Assembly (NCBI GenBank): GCA_900764695.1
Contig: CAAFOY010000051.1
Location: 54,983-118,982, forward strand
Length of the DNA: 64,000 nucleotides
Direction: 5' to 3'
From: Lachnospiraceae bacterium
Lineage (GTDB): Bacteria; Bacillota_A; Clostridia; Lachnospirales; Lachnospiraceae
Shown: positions 62,312-64,000 of the stretch, piece after piece
Layout: each line of letters begins with the position of its first letter
Numbering within the stretch: the first letter of the stretch is position 1
Translations under genes and position numbers: made by a program
Notes under the pieces: generated by a model
The model's database searches: none
Told to the model about the DNA's origin: nothing
The model's input: only the letters and a program-made list of their open reading frames with translations

Positions 62312-63751
62312 ATGAACAAAAACGAGAAAAACACAATTGGTGAATACGGTATTTACGATGCCAGTGTTCTTGGAGTACCAAAGATGCTTGTACTTGGTTT
62401 ACAGCATACTTTCGCTATGTTTGGCGCAACAGTATTAGTTCCGCTTCTTACAGGGTTGGATGTTGCAACAACATTATTGATGGCAGGTTTAGGAACTTTA
62501 TTATTCCACTTTATTACAGGTAGAAAAGTTCCTGCATTCCTTGGCTCATCATTCGCCTTTTTAGGTGGATATGCAGCTGTAGCTGGATTGAAGCCTGAAG
62601 GCTCAGATATTAATATGCTTCCATATGCATGCTTAGGTGTTGCTGTGGCAGGTCTTTTATATTTGGTAGTTGCAGCATTGTTTGCAATATTTGATATAAA
62701 GAAGATTATGAAATTTTTCCCACCTGTTGTAACAGGACCAATTATTGTATCAATCGGTTTAAGTCTTGCAGGAAGTGCAGTTTCAAACTGTCAGACAAAC
62801 TGGGTTATTGCTTTAATTGCATTAGGTGCAGTAATTGTATTTAACATTTGGGGAAGAGGAATGGCAAAAATCCTTCCAATTCTTTTAGGTGTATTAGTAG
62901 CAATTGTAATAGCAGTTATTTTAGCTATCACAACAGGAAGCCATGTATGGGTTGATGGAAATGAATATGTGGCAATGTTTGGAAATCCAAACTTCTTATT
63001 AGTATCAATTGATAAATGGATTAACTTTAAAAATGCAGCTTGGATTGGATTACCAATTCATGGTAATGAAATTGTATTTGGTAATGTGCCGGATGCTAAA
63101 TTAGCAGTAAGTGCAATTATCGCTGTTGTTCCAATCGCTATTGCAACAATGATGGAACATATCGGAGATATTTCAGCAATCAGTGCAACAACAGAAAGAA
63201 ACTTCCTTGCTAAGCCTGGTCTTAAGAGAACATTAGTAGGAGATGGTCTTGCAACAACTCTTTCAGCTTTATTTGGTGGACCGGCTAACACAACATATGG
63301 TGAAAACACAGGTGTTCTTGCTTTAACAAAGGTTTATGATCCAAAGGTAGTTGAAATTGCAGCAGTATTTTCAATCTTACTTTCATTCTCACCAAAGGTA
63401 GCAGCAGGAATTAACCTTTTACCAACAGGTATTATCGGTGGTATTTCATTTGTACTTTACGGAATGATTTCAAGTATCGGTATCAGAAACATGGTAGAAA
63501 ATAAAGTTGATTTAACAAAGAGCAGAAACCTTATGGTTGCCGCAATTATTTTAGTATGTGCATTAGGTATTACATCAATTGACTTCTCAATCGGAAACTT
63601 TGATATTAGCCTTACATCACTTGCAGTTGCCGCAATCGCAGGTATTTTATTAAATGCAATTCTTCCTGGAAATGACTATGAATTTAATGATGAAGAATTA
63701 GTTGAAAAAGAAATTGAAGAAGTTGCAGCACAAAAGACTGAACAGAAATAG
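62312..63751 (+). CDS. uraA: Uracil permease (NCS2 family)
   Basis: A 479-residue nucleobase permease with about 14 hydrophobic segments. Family signatures are LGLQHTFAMFGATVLVPLLT, ..VPAFLGSSFAFL and NTTYGENTGVLALTKVYDP, the last typical of uracil rather than xanthine carriers. In MMEHIGDISAIS the Glu that holds the base is present, while the His of E. coli UraA is Asp. AGGAGG precedes ATG 62312. A strong terminator follows. Confidence 0.85.
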   Translation: MNKNEKNTIGEYGIYDASVLGVPKMLVLGLQHTFAMFGATVLVPLLTGLDVATTLLMAGLGTLLFHFITGRKVPAFLGSSFAFLGGYAAVAGLKPEGSDINMLPYACLGVAVAGLLYLVVAALFAIFDIKKIMKFFPPVVTGPIIVSIGLSLAGSAVSNCQTNWVIALIALGAVIVFNIWGRGMAKILPILLGVLVAIVIAVILAITTGSHVWVDGNEYVAMFGNPNFLLVSIDKWINFKNAAWIGLPIHGNEIVFGNVPDAKLAVSAIIAVVPIAIATMMEHIGDISAISATTERNFLAKPGLKRTLVGDGLATTLSALFGGPANTTYGENTGVLALTKVYDPKVVEIAAVFSILLSFSPKVAAGINLLPTGIIGGISFVLYGMISSIGIRNMVENKVDLTKSRNLMVAAIILVCALGITSIDFSIGNFDISLTSLAVAAIAGILLNAILPGNDYEFNDEELVEKEIEEVAAQKTEQK

Positions 63752-63781
63752 AAACGCAGAAAAATAGATTACAGATAAATT

Positions 63782-63830
63782 AAAACCTTCAAAATGGGAG
63801 AAATCTTATTTTGAAGGTTTTTTATTTTGT
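63782..63830 (+). terminator. Terminator after the uracil permease gene
   Basis: AAAACCTTCAAAAT pairs with ATTTTGAAGGTTTT around a short loop (GGGAGAAATCTT), followed by TTTATTTTG. The remaining 170 bases to the window end are AT-rich with no gene seen. Confidence 0.85.
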
Positions 63831-64000
63831 AAAGTATGCTTTTTTGTACAAATAAAGAAATATACCGATTTTGACTTCAGTATTTGTATTGTTATATATA
63901 GGCAATGTAATTTTTAATTAAATTGATAAATCATTTTATTATATTAATGAAAAAAAGGATATATTTATTATTATTTATTATTACACGAATAATAAAATAT

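Noticed and set aside
1..64000. CRISPR arrays, rRNA, tRNA genes or insertion sequences
   Set aside because: I saw no regularly spaced repeats, no tRNA or rRNA consensus and no transposase with terminal repeats; the Rpn-type gene is the only transposase-like one.

Overview
The window is AT-rich DNA with strong GGAGG-type ribosome binding sites, TTGACA/TATAAT promoters and hairpin-plus-U-run terminators. It also has LL-diaminopimelate aminotransferase, a T-box-controlled aspS, GatCAB, ROK and ABC sugar genes, and Thr-rich surface-protein linkers. Together these point to an anaerobic low-GC Firmicute of class Clostridia, most likely a Lachnospiraceae gut bacterium. That placement is an inference from gene content; no 16S rRNA or tRNA gene was recognised here.

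Layout. Positions 1-2450 are the right edge of a prophage or prophage remnant: a capsid gene, an ArpU-like protein and a sigma-70 factor. A small membrane protein on the minus strand follows. Positions 3400-11170 look like one zinc-responsive operon: a Fur/Zur regulator behind two copies of an inverted-repeat box, znuA-znuC-znuB, a TPR protein with a nucleotidyltransferase-like domain, and a YgiQ-type radical SAM protein. Positions 11300-14017 hold an OPT peptide transporter, a PqqD-like protein and a small membrane protein. An unknown coiled-coil protein and YqeY follow, then a 57-residue Flp-type pilin gene on the minus strand.

Positions 16600-27335 are a sugar island that I read as D-allose (and/or D-allulose) catabolism. 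It has a LacI regulator, AlsE-like epimerase, AlsK-like kinase, a TIM-barrel isomerase, a complete sugar ABC importer, a PfkB kinase, a DeoR regulator and an RpiB-like isomerase. Three sets of repeated operator-like sites lie in its promoters.

Positions 27400-35133 carry an NhaC-type antiporter, cell-wall enzymes, the remnant of an M20 peptidase gene, a large SGNH/Big2/Fn3 surface protein, a manganese riboswitch with mntP, and a CaCA exchanger. Positions 35280-38290 carry a T-box leader whose specifier reads AAC (Asn), then aspS and a HAD phosphatase. The AspRS has the His associated with non-discriminating enzymes, and gatCAB lies at 51517-54749. The window therefore appears to encode the indirect route to Asn-tRNA.

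The rest holds a YfhO membrane protein, a PIG-L deacetylase, RNase H, an L,D-transpeptidase, glnA with an ANTAR protein, dapL, a TadG-like surface protein, an Rpn-type nuclease, an unusual phosphoribosyltransferase, gatCAB, purF-purB, two tandem trigger-factor-like lipoproteins, a DUF2142-like membrane protein and a uracil permease. Most convergent gene ends share bidirectional terminators.
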